Source of the DNA: Actinomycetota bacterium
Lineage (GTDB): Bacteria; Actinomycetota; Acidimicrobiia; Acidimicrobiales; Microtrichaceae
Direction: 5' to 3'
Length of the DNA: 64,000 nucleotides
Assembly (NCBI GenBank): GCA_016703525.1
Contig: JADJBW010000002.1
Coordinates: 124,001 to 188,000 of the forward strand
The translations under genes and the position numbers were made by a program. The notes under the pieces are model-generated. The model did no database searches and was not told the DNA's origin. It was given only the letters and a program-made list of their open reading frames with translations. Shown in pieces: positions 37,522 through 48,500 of this stretch; positions within the stretch are counted from its first letter, which is position 1; each line of letters starts with the position of its first letter.

Positions 37522-38707
37522 TCATCGACATGCCCTGACCGCCGCCGACGCACATCGTCTCCATGCCGATCGTCTTGTCGGACTCCTGGAGGTTGTGGAT
37601 CAGCGTGGTCATGATGCGGGCACCGGTCATGCCAAAGGGGTGACCGAGAGCGATGCCCCCGCCGCGGGTGTTGAGCTTCTCGAGCGGGATCCCCAGGTGG
37701 CGGGCCGACGGCAGCACCTGCGCCGCAAAGGCCTCGTTGATCTCGACGAGGTCGACGTTGTCGATGGTCATGCCGGCGCGGCCGAGGGCCTGGCGGCAGG
37801 CCTCGACCGGGCCGAGGCCCATGATCTCGGGGTTCAGGCCCGACACGCCCGAGGCGACGATCCGCGCCAGCGGGGTGAGGCCGAGTTCCTTGGCCTTGGT
37901 GTCGCTCATGACAATGACGGCCGCCGCGCCGTCGTTCAGCGGGCAGGCGTTGCCCGCGGTGACCGAGCCGCCGGGCCGGAACACCGGGTTGAGGCCGGCA
38001 AGCTTCTCGACCGTCGTGCCGGGGCGGATGCCGTCGTCGGTCGCAACGACGGTGCCATCGGGCAACGTCACGGGGGTGATCTCCGCCTCCCAGAAGCCCG
38101 ACTCGAGGTTCTCGGTGGCGAGCTGCTGCGAACGAGCGGCGAAGGCGTCCTGGTCCTCGCGGCTCACGTTCTCGATCTCGGCGACGTTCTCGGCGGTGTC
38201 GCCCATGCCCATGTACACGTCGGGCAGGCCGACCGGCGGCGTCCATGCGCCCTGGTCGCCGGCCTGGCGAGCGGCGGTGCGTGCACGGGCGTCGTTGAAG
38301 CGCTCGTTCGCCGGACCGTCGTCGGCCATGCCGTTGATGAACCGGCTGACGGTCTCGACGCCGGCGGCGAGGAAGATGTCGCCCTCGCCGGCCTTGATGG
38401 CGTGCGCCGACATGCGGATCGCCTGCAGCGACGACGAGCAGTAGCGGTTGATGGTGACGCCGGGAACGTTGGGCATGTCGGCCAGGACCGCGACGACGCG
38501 GGCAAGGTTCACGCCCGACTCGCCGGCCGGCTGACCGCAGCCGAGAACGAGGTCCTCCACGAGGTTGCGGTCGAGCTGCGGGACCTTGGCGAACACGGCC
38601 TCGACCACCTGGGCGGTGAGGTCGTCCGGACGGATCGTGGTCAACGAACCTTTCATGGCCCGCCCGATGGCGGTACGGGCGGTGGCGACGATAACGGCTT
38701 CAGGCAC
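37505..38707 (-). CDS. Acetyl-CoA C-acyltransferase (thiolase)
   Basis: A 400-residue classical thiolase. Cys90 in VTINRYCSSSLQAI is the nucleophile. VEINEAFAAQVLPSA and GGGIALGHPFGMTG carry the His, and METMCVGGGQGMSMIIERL the second Cys. The RYCSSSLQ context is that of beta-oxidation thiolases, unlike FadA6. It probably releases acetyl-CoA in the final cycles of fatty-acid or steroid side-chain oxidation. A palindrome, GTTAC-N6-GTAAC, lies 38 bases upstream. Its gene end overlaps the convergent DUF2254 gene. Confidence 0.92.
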   Translation of the reverse strand: MPEAVIVATARTAIGRAMKGSLTTIRPDDLTAQVVEAVFAKVPQLDRNLVEDLVLGCGQPAGESGVNLARVVAVLADMPNVPGVTINRYCSSSLQAIRMSAHAIKAGEGDIFLAAGVETVSRFINGMADDGPANERFNDARARTAARQAGDQGAWTPPVGLPDVYMGMGDTAENVAEIENVSREDQDAFAARSQQLATENLESGFWEAEITPVTLPDGTVVATDDGIRPGTTVEKLAGLNPVFRPGGSVTAGNACPLNDGAAAVIVMSDTKAKELGLTPLARIVASGVSGLNPEIMGLGPVEACRQALGRAGMTIDNVDLVEINEAFAAQVLPSARHLGIPLEKLNTRGGGIALGHPFGMTGARIMTTLIHNLQESDKTIGMETMCVGGGQGMSMIIERL

Positions 38708-38744
38708 GTGGTTCTCCTGCGCTCTACGAGTGGTGATCGCAGAT

Positions 38745-38760
38745 GTTACTCACCGGTAAC
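38745..38760 (-). promoter_or_regulatory. Inverted repeat GTTAC-N6-GTAAC upstream of the thiolase
   Basis: GTTACTCACCGGTAAC lies 38-53 bases upstream of the thiolase ATG, in the 112-base gap 38708-38819. Its form suits a TetR-type repressor of beta-oxidation; it differs from both other operator classes in this window. Confidence 0.4.
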
Positions 38761-38819
38761 TCCGTGCAACACCCGTGGATCGCGATGGGTGGTAGCCGCG
38801 CTCCGGGGCCCGATCCGAA

Positions 38820-39275
38820 TCAGGGGAAGAAGCGGCTCACCGTGTCGGCGACGCACGCAGGCTTGGTGCCACCCTCGATCTCGACCGCCACGCGGACGAC
38901 CACCTGAATGCCCTCGCCGATCGGCTCGGCCGACACGATCTCGCCCGCCGCTCGTAGGCGAGAACCTGCGGGAACCGGGGCCGGGAACCGCACCTTGTCG
39001 AGGCCGACGTTGACCCCCATGGAAATCGGCTCGACCGTGAGGAGTTGCGGAAGGAAGAGGTTGACCAGCGACAGTGTCAGGTAGCCGTGCGCGATCGGCC
39101 CTCCGAATGGACTCTCGGCCACGGCGCGAGCGACGTCGGTATGGATCCACTGGTGGTCACCGGTGGCGTCGGCGAACAGGTCGATGCGGTCCTGCTCGAC
39201 GGCGATCCAATCGGTCGGACCGAGGGCCGACCCGACCATTCCGAGGAGCGCATCCGGCGTGGTGGTCGTGGTCAT
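38820..39275 (-). CDS. MaoC-like (R)-specific enoyl-CoA hydratase
   Basis: A 151-residue single hot-dog domain. FADATGDHQWIHTDVARA contains the catalytic Asp and His of the MaoC family, and GPIAHGYLTLSLVNLFLPQLL the following conserved helix. Length fits single-domain hydratases such as those of the Rv0130 type, which hydrate enoyl-CoAs. I start at MTTTTTPDALLG (ATG 39275), not at the longer open frame. It is immediately downstream of a lipoprotein gene and upstream of the thiolase, both on the same strand. Confidence 0.88.
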   Translation of the reverse strand: MTTTTTPDALLGMVGSALGPTDWIAVEQDRIDLFADATGDHQWIHTDVARAVAESPFGGPIAHGYLTLSLVNLFLPQLLTVEPISMGVNVGLDKVRFPAPVPAGSRLRAAGEIVSAEPIGEGIQVVVRVAVEIEGGTKPACVADTVSRFFP

Positions 39276-39291
39276 GTGGCCCCCTTGGGTA

Positions 39292-39669
39292 TCAGCCGCC
39301 CGCTGCGCCGGCGATCTGCTCGGTGATCGACTTCTGGAGTTCGGCGGCGCACTCCGGCGCCTGGGCACCGAGCTTCGCGGCGACCTCGTTCTGGTCTTCG
39401 AGGGCGAACAGCTTTTCGAGCTCCCCGTCCTTCTTGGCGAGCTGATCGTAGGCGCAGCCGGCGTAGTCGCCGAGCAGCTTGCGCACCTGGGCGCTGCTGA
39501 CACCCGATCCCTCGAGCTGGTCGCCGATGCCGGAATCGACCGAGTCGAGGGTCTTCTCGATGAACTCCGCTCGGTCGGGAACGTCGGTTCCGCCGCACCC
39601 CGACAGGGTGCCGAGGAACGGCACGGCGGCCAGGATCGCTGAGGTGGCCAGGTGGCGGGAGCGTGACAT
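39292..39669 (-). CDS. Small secreted lipoprotein
   Basis: A 125-residue protein with a clear lipobox LSGC after a hydrophobic core (Cys near residue 25). A helical charged domain with two cysteines (YAGCAYD and APECAAE) follows. The architecture (lipobox, helical domain, two Cys) resembles the lipoprotein at 7318-7833. ATG 39669 is preferred over the ATG eight codons upstream. Function unknown. Confidence 0.78.
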   Translation of the reverse strand: MSRSRHLATSAILAAVPFLGTLSGCGGTDVPDRAEFIEKTLDSVDSGIGDQLEGSGVSSAQVRKLLGDYAGCAYDQLAKKDGELEKLFALEDQNEVAAKLGAQAPECAAELQKSITEQIAGAAGG

Positions 39670-39785
39670 CGCGGGTCCTTTCGACGCGAGCACTCAGGGT
39701 AGCGGTCGCGACACGGGCTTCGGCCGAGTTCGTGCCGAGCCGATGCGGGGCCGTCGCGGCGGGACAGCGCCGAGGGCGGGTGTTG

Positions 39786-40565
39786 TCAGGCGTGCTGGCT
39801 CGACACCGCCACGACTTCGCCGGTCATGTAGGTCGTGTAGTCGCTCGCCAGCATGACCATGACGTTGGCCACCTCCCACGGCTCGGCAGCGCGGCCGAAG
39901 GCCTCGCGCGCCTCGAGTTCTTCGAGCAGGCCGTCGGGGGTGACCTTGGCCAGGAACGGGTGCATGGCGAGGCTCGGCGACACCGCGTTGATGCGGACGT
40001 TGTGCGCGGCGGCCTCCATGGCGGCGCAGCGTGTGAGCGCCATGACCCCGGCCTTGGCGGCCGCGTAGTGCGATTGCAGTTCCTGCGCCCGCCAGCCGAG
40101 CACGGACGCGTTGTTCACCACGGCGCCGCTCCCGCGCTCATACATGTGGGGAAGCACGGCGCGAAGACAGCGGAACGTGCCGGTGAGCGTGATGTCGAGC
40201 ACCTTCGCCCACGCATCGTCGGTCATCTCGACGATCGGTGCGTTGCCGCCGAGCCCCGCGTTGTTCATCCAGACGTCGATGTGGCCGAGCTGCTCGATGC
40301 CCGCGGCGACGAGCGCTCGAACGTCGTCCTCGCTGGTCACGTCGCAGATTTGGGTGCGGGGTCGCCGGCCCGTCTCGGCCTCGATCCGGTCGGCGGCCTC
40401 ACCGAGACGCCGCTCGTGCACGTCGGAGATCAGCACGTTGGCGCCCTCTTCGATGCAGCGACGGGCGAGGGCGAACCCGATGCCGGTGCCGGCCGCGGCC
40501 GTGATCACCACGTTCTGCTCGTTCAGCAGGCCGTGCGCGGATGGGTAGGACGGTGGGGTCGGCAC
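39786..40565 (-). CDS. ipdF: IpdF, SDR of the HIP-CoA pathway
   Basis: A 259-residue SDR matching IpdF (Rv3559c) along its length: VVITAAAGTGIGFALARRC replaces the usual TGxxxGxG by TAAAGTGIG, then ISDVHERRLGEAADRI, NNAGLGGNAPIVEMTDDAW, NNASVLGWRAQELQSHYAAAKAGVMALTRC and EAFGRAAEPWEVA. IpdF oxidises the 5-hydroxy group of the HIP-derived CoA ester, preparing ring D opening. The start is GTG 40565. It lies downstream of fadE30 as in M. tuberculosis (Rv3560c-Rv3559c), with 71 bases between. Confidence 0.92.
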   Translation of the reverse strand: MPTPPSYPSAHGLLNEQNVVITAAAGTGIGFALARRCIEEGANVLISDVHERRLGEAADRIEAETGRRPRTQICDVTSEDDVRALVAAGIEQLGHIDVWMNNAGLGGNAPIVEMTDDAWAKVLDITLTGTFRCLRAVLPHMYERGSGAVVNNASVLGWRAQELQSHYAAAKAGVMALTRCAAMEAAAHNVRINAVSPSLAMHPFLAKVTPDGLLEELEAREAFGRAAEPWEVANVMVMLASDYTTYMTGEVVAVSSQHA

Positions 40566-40636
40566 GTGTGCGCTCCTGGGTCGTGTCAGTCTGGCGAGGC
40601 GGGGTGGGGGTCGTGGTGGCGGGGCCGGGCTCCGGC

Positions 40637-41833
40637 TCAGCGTGGCTCGCGCGGCAGGCCCAGCGCCCGCTCGCCGATCACGTTGCGTTGGATCTGGTCG
40701 GACCCGCCGTAGATGGTGTCGGATCGGGTGAACATGAAGAGCCGATGGAAGGCATCGAGCGGTTCGTGCGCGTCGTATCGGTCGCGGATGATCATGGCGT
40801 CGGCGCCGAGCACGTCCATCGCCACCTCGCCCATGTCCCGGTGGAGGTTTGCCCAGAAGAGCTTGCCGATCATTGCCTCGCGGCCGAGTTCCGCCGCGTC
40901 GATCGACAGCGTTCGAAGCGCCGTGGTGCGCATCAGACGGAGGCGGATCCACAGGCTGGTCAGCCGGTGTCGGAGAATGGCGTCGGCGGGGCGAACGGGG
41001 TGGCGGGCGTGTTGGATGATCTCGTCGAGTTCGCGCTGGAAGGCCATCTGCTGGCCGAGCGTGAGCACGCCCCGCTCGAAGGCAAGCGTGCCCATCGCGA
41101 CCCGCCATCCCTCGCCGGGGGCTCCGACGATGCAGTTGGCGGGCGTGCGGGCGTCGGTGAAGAACACCTCGTTGAACTCGGCGGTGCCGGTGATCTGGCG
41201 GATGGGCCGCACCTCGATGCCCGGGCTGTCCATGCGGATGAGCAGGTACGACAATCCGTGGTGGCGCTGGCTGCCGGCCTCGGTTCGGCACACCACGAAG
41301 CACCAGTCGGCCCACTGTGCGAGCGAGGTCCACACCTTCTGGCCGTTGATGACCCACTCGGCGTCGTCGCCCTCGCCGTCCAGGCGGGCGGTCGTGGTCA
41401 CGTTCGCGAGGTCGGAACCTGCGTTCGGCTCGGAGTAGCCCTGGCACCAGTACTCGGTGCCGGCGACGATTCCGGGGAGAAACTGCTGCTGCTGATGCTC
41501 GCTGGCGAAGTGAATGATCGTCGGGCCGAGCAGGCCCTCGCCGATCAGGCCGGCGCGCCCCGGACCACCGGCGCGGGCGTATTCCTCGTGAAAGATGACC
41601 TCTTGGTTGATGGGCAGCCCGCGGCCGCCCGCCCAGGTCGGCCAACCGACGCAGGTCCACCCGCCGGCGGCGAGTTCCCGTTCCCACGCCATTCGCTCCT
41701 CGACGAACATGTGCTCGTCGCCCGGTCCCCCGCGGAACCGGAGCTGAGCGAACTCGCCGGTGAGATGCTCGTGCATCCAGGTTCGGATCTCGTCGCGAAA
41801 CGCGGCATCGGCGTGGCTGTCGCCCAACTGCAC
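40637..41833 (-). CDS. fadE30: FadE30, acyl-CoA dehydrogenase of HIP-CoA catabolism
   Basis: A 398-residue acyl-CoA dehydrogenase. WCQGYSEPNAGSDLANV, INGQKVWTSLAQWADWCF and the C-terminal DTIYGGSDQIQRNVIGERALGLP are clear. The Glu of the IYEGT motif is Gly, and the Glu in LAFERGVLTL is the likely base. The pairing with ipdF identifies it as FadE30 (Rv3560c), which dehydrogenates the CoA ester early in HIP degradation. The start is GTG with AGGAGG five bases upstream. The operator lies 65 bases upstream. Confidence 0.88.
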   Translation of the reverse strand: MQLGDSHADAAFRDEIRTWMHEHLTGEFAQLRFRGGPGDEHMFVEERMAWERELAAGGWTCVGWPTWAGGRGLPINQEVIFHEEYARAGGPGRAGLIGEGLLGPTIIHFASEHQQQQFLPGIVAGTEYWCQGYSEPNAGSDLANVTTTARLDGEGDDAEWVINGQKVWTSLAQWADWCFVVCRTEAGSQRHHGLSYLLIRMDSPGIEVRPIRQITGTAEFNEVFFTDARTPANCIVGAPGEGWRVAMGTLAFERGVLTLGQQMAFQRELDEIIQHARHPVRPADAILRHRLTSLWIRLRLMRTTALRTLSIDAAELGREAMIGKLFWANLHRDMGEVAMDVLGADAMIIRDRYDAHEPLDAFHRLFMFTRSDTIYGGSDQIQRNVIGERALGLPREPR

Positions 41834-41898
41834 GATGTCCTCCTGCTCGTCTCCGGACGGGTCGTCCGTTGGTCATCGATCGGAGTGATCGACGTTAC

Positions 41899-41913
41899 CT
41901 GACGCCCCGTCAG
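41899..41913 (-). promoter_or_regulatory. Palindromic operator CTGACGnnnCGTCAG, copy 6 (fadE30-ipdF)
   Basis: A perfect palindrome (centre CCC on the plus strand). The stop codon of the upstream gene (41910-41912) lies inside it. A further half site, GCTGACGCAG, is at 41921. Confidence 0.77.
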
Positions 41914-42425
41914 ATTCGCAGCTGACGCAGATTCGAGCCTCCGGGATGCGCCGAACGCGACCCGGCCAACGTGCCGGGGGTGGTTCGGAAGGTCGGCGAC
42001 CGGTGCCGGATTCGGCCGTCGCCGGTGAGCCCGGCGAGCTCGATGGTGGTGGTGCACAGTTCGGTGATCGGGGCGGACCCGTCGCCGAACCTCTGGCGGT
42101 CGTGGAGGAAGCGGAGATAGGTGTAGAGCGATTCGCCCATCGACGCGGGCAGCTCGACCGATTGGCGCCGACACCATTCGACCGCGGCGCCGAACAGCAG
42201 GTTCAACACCGTGTTCGGCGTCCATCGATCGGCGGGCCGTTGCTCGATGCGCGCTGATTCCTCGACCACGGCCAACAGGACCGTGAGGGCATCGAGATCG
42301 AGCGGTCGGCCGTGCGCGAGCGCCCAGGCGGCTGCGGCGCGACGGTCGCGCCGCAGCGGTGCGTCGAGCCGGATGGTCGCGCGGGCCGGGCGGAGGGGGA
42401 GCCGGGGAGATGTCGTCGTACGCAT
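41910..42425 (-). CDS. Hypothetical protein
   Basis: A 171-residue Arg/Ala-rich protein. The middle has a helical stretch TPNTVLNLLFGAAVEWCRRQ and SLYTYLRFLHDRQRFG with well-spaced hydrophobic residues, supporting a real coding region. I recognise no domain. ATG 42425 is chosen over the longer open frame. It is divergent from the giant DUF11 gene and ends within the fadE30 operator. Confidence 0.5.
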   Translation of the reverse strand: MRTTTSPRLPLRPARATIRLDAPLRRDRRAAAAWALAHGRPLDLDALTVLLAVVEESARIEQRPADRWTPNTVLNLLFGAAVEWCRRQSVELPASMGESLYTYLRFLHDRQRFGDGSAPITELCTTTIELAGLTGDGRIRHRSPTFRTTPGTLAGSRSAHPGGSNLRQLRI

Positions 42426-42568
42426 GTTCGCAGCATCGCAGGAGGCACCGACAGTCTGGCGTGACGAATCGGCGCGATGGGTCGTACGGCCCACTCGGTG
42501 GCGAGCGTCTCTGGGTAGTTGCGCCTAGGCTGTGCTGTGGTGTCGTGTCTGGAGAGGGAGTCGCGGTC

Positions 42569-45500
42569 GTGATCCCGCCGCGTCGTGGGTGGCAGCGGCT
42601 TCCACCTCGCGGTCCGCTGTCGGTGGTTCTTGCGGCACTCACGGTGATCCTCGGCGCAGTTCCGATCATTCTGGCCCCACCCGCGGCGGCCGATTTCGGC
42701 GACTTGTCGCTGCCGGTGTACTCGCAGAACACCAACGGCGACTTCCTCGTGATCGGCAACACGCTCCTGACCTGTCGATCCTCCGACCCCCGATGCGGTC
42801 CGGCGCAGTCGGGTGTGCGCTACCACAACCAGGACGTCGAGCTCGTACGAGTCGGGCCCGGCGCCGGGTTCCGTGAGGACTCGACCACCGCCACCCTCAC
42901 GCTGCCGGGCGGAGCCACGGTCGATCGTGCCTACATGTATTGGGGCGCCAACCTGGGCGGCCGCCGTGGGACGAGCTGTACCGACGACGCAGCGCCCCGA
43001 TCGGTCGACCTCACCGCTGCGCGACGCGCTCAGATCCGGGTGGGAAGCGGAGCGATCGCCGACGTGGGCTCGGCGACGAACGGGTTCCGGTTCTGGCAGG
43101 ACTCGGTGACCCCCAGCGTCTATCAGGGTCGGGTCGACGTGACCGACCTCTTCGTGGGCGCTGCCGGCACGGTTCCCGTGACGGTCGGCGGGGTGCGCAC
43201 AGCGGTCGGTGCGACCAATTGCCACGCGGGCTGGTCGATCGCCGTCGTGTACTCGTTTCCCGGCACCTGCACCTCGTCGAGTTACCGGGCGATCTCGATC
43301 TACGACGGCCTGCTGCGCCAGACCGACCGCAGTCCGTCGACTCGCACCACGCTGTCGGGGTTCGTCACCGAGGGCGGGCCCGTCCGCGTCGGGGTCCTCG
43401 CCTGGGAGGGCGACCGGGCGCTGCCCGGCGACTCGATGCAACTGGGGTCCACGTTGCTCAGCGGGCCGGCCTCCGACGGCGTCGAGAGCGCATCCGACAA
43501 CTTCTTCAACGGCGCGACCGACGGCGATCCCCAGCAGCCGAACTACGTGAACTCGCTGGGCATCGACGCCAAGACGGTCGTCGGGCCCTCGATCCCTCCC
43601 GGCACAGCGTCGGTCGACGTGACGTTCTCGACCTCGCAGGACAACTTCTACGCGGGCATGTTCGCCACGTCGTTCCCGGTGCGGTGCTTCGCCTCGATCA
43701 CCAAGACCCAGGAGGTCAACGACGTCGCCGTGGCCCCCGGCGACGTGGCGAGCGTCGAGCGAGGCGACGTCATCACCTATCGGTTGGGAGTACGCACCGC
43801 CGGCAGCATCGGCCTCGACCGCGTGACGCTCAGCGACGTGATCCCCGCCGGGACCGAATATGTCGCCGGGTCGATGCAGGTGCGCGACGAGACCCGCAAC
43901 CTCCCCGCCGGCGGCTACGCAACGCTCACCGACGCGGCGGACGCCGTCGAACCGAATCTGCCGCCCGGCACGGGCGGTACAGGAGCGTTCGTCGGGGGCT
44001 CCGCGGTGTTCCGCTTGGGCGACGGCGCCAACGCAACCGTCGGCGGTGCGCTGGGCGCGAGCGCGAACGGCGTGTGCGCCGTGGGCCGGACCTGCCAGAT
44101 GTCGGTGTCGTTCCGCGTGCGTGTGACCGACGCGGCGGCGGCCGGCGACCTCATCCAGAACCGCGCCGAACTCCGGTACCGCCCGCTCGGTCAGGTCGGT
44201 CTGCCGGCCGCGCTGGTGGAGACGTCGCCCACGGTGACAGCGCTCGTCGTGGGCGCTCCGGATCTGTCGCTCACCAAGGTCGCCGACGCGGCCTCGATCG
44301 TGGCGGGCGACGACGTCGGATTCACCGTGACCGCGGCCAACGGGCCGGACGGTGGCACCGCTCGATCGGTCGCTATCGTCGACGTGTTGCCGGCCTTGCC
44401 CGGGACCGCCTGGCGTGTCGAACCACCGGTGGAGGGGTGTGCGATCGCCGGTTCGACCCTGCGCTGCACGGAGCGCGACCTTGCTCCGGGCGATGCCATT
44501 GCGGTGCACGTGGTATCGCCGACCTCCGCGGCGACCGCATCGGAGCCTCCGTCGCTGGTCGAGAACACGGCGGTGGCATCGGCGGCGAATTCGCCCGACG
44601 TGACGGCGAGCGCCCAGACGCTGGTGCGACACCCCCACCTCTCCGTGGTGAAGACGCCCGACGATGGCCTCGTGCCGATCGGCGACGATGCGGTCTTCTC
44701 GATCACCGTCTCGAACGACGGAGCGACCGACGGCGGCCCGGCCCGGGCGGTGCGGCTCGATGACGCTCTGCCCGTGGCGTTCGACTGGTCGGTCGCTTCG
44801 GTCTCATCGAGCGGCGTCGGTGCGCCGGTGTGTTCGATCACGGTGACCCGCCTCACCTGCGACGCGACCGATCTGCCGGTCGCGGCGTCGTACACCGTCA
44901 CGGTGTCGGCGCCGACCACGCCGGTGTCGCCGCGCAGCATCGTGAATCCGGCGGCCCGCGCAACGGCGGACAATGCCTCCACCGCGGTCGATGACGGCCG
45001 AATCCGTCTGGTGTCCGGCAACATCACGATCGCGAAGCGGCCGGTCGGCTCAGGCACCGTGAGCGCGGGTGACGATCTGGGCTTCGAGATCGAGGTCGGC
45101 AACACGGGCCCGGTCGCCGCCCGAGATGTCGTGGTCACCGACCCGCTGCCCTCGGGTCCGGGGCTGCGGTGGCAGCTCTCGGGCGAGAGCGCGGGATGCG
45201 CCGTCTCCGATCTGGGCGAGGGCCAGCAGTTGCGGTGCACGCGGGCGGCGCTGCCGCCGGGGGAGACCGTTCGAGCGGTGGTCACCTCGACCACGTCGGC
45301 TGCCACCGTGTCGCCGATCGTCAACACCGCAGCGGTCACCACCCGTGCGTCGGGATCGGCCAACGCCACCGCGATGGTTTTGGTGGCCAAGCCGGTGCTC
45401 CAACTCACCAAGACCGCCTTCCCGCCGGCCGTGGTGGCGGGCGACGCCGCGGCGTTCGTGCTCGACGCGTCCAACTCGGGCGCCGGCGTCGCTCGAGGGG

Positions 45501-48500
45501 CGGTCCTCGTCGACACGCTGCCCGAAATCGGTGCGGCGTGGGCGGTGGTCGGTTCGGCGGCTGGTTGCGTGGTCACCGGCGGGCAGAACCTGCGTTGCGA
45601 ACTCGGTGACCTCGCTCCAGGCGCCTCGGCGCAGGTGGTCGTGGCGGCGCAGACCGGCGTGCTGACCCCCGCCACGATCGACAACCTGGCGACCTTGGAC
45701 GCAGCGAACGCGCTCGCCCCCGTTGAAGCGGCCGCGTCGATCACCGTCCTTCGGCCGGCGCTCGTCGTGTCGAAGGTCGCCGTGGACCATCGCGTCGACG
45801 TCGGCTCGGACGCGGCGTTCACGGTGACCGTCGCGAACCAGGGCACCGGCGCTTCGCGCGGGCTACGGATCCTCGACGTGTTGCCGGCCGGCGACGGGCT
45901 GGCATGGCGCACGGTCGGCACGCCGACAGGGTGTGAGATCTCCGGCGGCGCGCTGCGATGCGGCCCTCGCGACCTCTTGCCGGGCGAGCAATGGTCGATC
46001 ACCGTGATCACGCCGACCACTGCAGCATCGCCCTCGCTCATCTCGAACACGGCCGAGGTGACCTCGACCAATGGCGGGCCGATCTCGGCGACCGACGTGG
46101 TCGAGTTGGTGGACGTCACCGACTTGGCCATCGCCAAGTCGGTGGCTCCTGCCGAGGTCCCGATCGGGGACGTCGCTCGCTTCACGGTCCGCGTCACCAA
46201 CAACGGACCGTCGTTTGCGACGGGCGTCGTGGTGACCGATCGCCTGCCCGCGGGGCTCGACCTCGTCGAGGCGCTGCCGCCGGGTGTCTATGACCCGGCC
46301 GTCGGCGAATGGCGCATCGGCGATCTCGATGCGGGCGAGACCGCCGAGTTGGACATCGGCGTTCGCGTGCGCGCGCTGGGCGCGATCGCCAACGGTGCGA
46401 CGGTCGTTGCCGACCAGCCCGATCGTGTCGTGTCGAACAACTCGGCGACAGCGGTCGTGACGGGCCTGGCGACGGACCTGTCGGTGACCAAGTCGCACGT
46501 CGGACGCGCCGTTGCCGGCCGCGACGTGACCTACTCGGTGGTGGTGACCAACGGCGGTCCGGCCGCTTCGCACGATCGATCTGGTCGACGAACTGCCGGC
46601 GCCGCTGCAGTTCCTCGCCGTCGATGCGCCGGGATGGGAGTGTCTGCCCGATGGCGGCACCGTGCGATGCCGGCGCTCGAGCGCGCTCGAGGTGGGCGCC
46701 AGTTCGGAGCTTCGCATCCGCGCCGCGATTCCGGCGGATGCAGCGTCGGGGACGGTGGTCAACGTCGTGACCGTGACCAGCGTCGATCTCCCCGCCGAGG
46801 ATCCCACCGAGATCGGTGAGGCGTCGGACGTGTCGATATCGAAGGCGGTCGACGGCGATGTGGTCGCCGGATCGCGGGTGACCTACCGCCTCGACGTGGC
46901 GAACGCCGGTCCGTCGGCCGCCCGCGGGGTCGTCGTGACCGACCGACTTCCCTCGGGTCTCACCTATGCGGACGGCTCGGTGGTCGGTGATGGGTGGAAC
47001 TGTTCGGCGGACGGCCAGGTGGTGCGGTGCATCCTCGACCGCCCGCTTCCGAGCGGCGCCTCGTCGCTCCGGTTCGGTGCCGACCTCGCTGCGAACGCCG
47101 CAGGTTCGATCACGAACGAGGTCGAGGTCGCGGCCGACAACGAGCCGGCCGATCTCGTGGGTGACAACACAGCGTCGGCGCGTTCGCCCATTCGTCGATC
47201 GGCGGACGTGTCGGTCGACAAGACGCACGCCGGGCAGATCGTCGGCGGGACGACCGCGCGGTACACGATCGCCGTCACCAATCTGGGGCCGTCGACCGCG
47301 GACGGTCCTGTGACCATCACCGATCGGCTCCCGGCAGGCCTGACCTTCCGCGGCGCGTCCGGCGCGACCTGTGCCGCTGCCGATCCGGCAGCGCCGCAGG
47401 TGGTGTCATGTCGGCTCGACGGCCCGGTTGGGGTCGGGCCCGACGCGGCCGCGACGTTCACGCTGACCGCCTCGATCGACCCGGCGATCCTCGACGGCGC
47501 AGCGGTCGACAACGAGGTGACCGTCGCCTCGCCGACGGAGGATCCCGACGTATCCAACAACTCCTGGGTCGACCGGGCGGTCGGCTCAACCCGCTCCGAT
47601 CTCTCGGTGACGAAGGGCCATGTCGACGACTTCGTGGCCGGGTCCGAGGCGATCTGGTGGATCCGCGTCGCCAATGCAGGGCCGTCGGTCGCTCGCAACG
47701 TCGTCGTGACCGACACCCTCCCCGCCGGCACAGCGCTCGTCGGCTTCGATGGCGACGGGTGGGAGTGCACCGGGGCGACGGCGGTCCGCTGCACGCTCGC
47801 GACGCTTGGGCCCGGCATCGCCGCCCGGAGCACCGTGCGACTGCGGGTGCAGCTCGACCCCGACGTCGCCGGGTCGTTGGTCAACCGCGTCACGGTGGCG
47901 GCACAGAACGAACCGTCATCGCTCGTGGGTTCGACCAACACGGCGACCGACACGGTCCGGGTCGAACGCATCGCCGACCTGTCGATCGACAAGCGGTCGG
48001 TCGGAACGCTGATCCCGGGCTCGACCCTGCGCTACGAGTTCGAGGTGGCCAACGCCGGGCCCTCGACGGCCTACGGCGCGACCGTCACCGATCTGCTGCC
48101 CGATGGGCTTCGATTCGTGTCGGGAGCGGGATGCCGGGCGGAGTATGCCGGGCGGCGCGTCACGTGCGACGTGGGATCGTTCGCTCCGGCGGAATCACGG
48201 GTCGCGTCGATCCTGGTGTCGGTCGCCGGGACGGTCCCGCAGGATGTCGAGAACACGGCGAGTGTGCGCAGCGAGACCGCCGACCCGGATCCCGGCAACG
48301 ACAGCGACACCGACGTCGCATCGTCGATGGTGCGCTCGGACCTGACGATCTCGCTGTCGGACCGCCGAGCGGTCGGCGTGGCGGGGTTGCGCGTCACGTT
48401 CGATGTGATCGTGACGAATGCCGGCCCGTCCGATTCGCCTGACGCCACCGTGTCCATCCGCCTTCCCGACGGCGTGTCGTTCGTCGCCGGCCCGGGGTGT

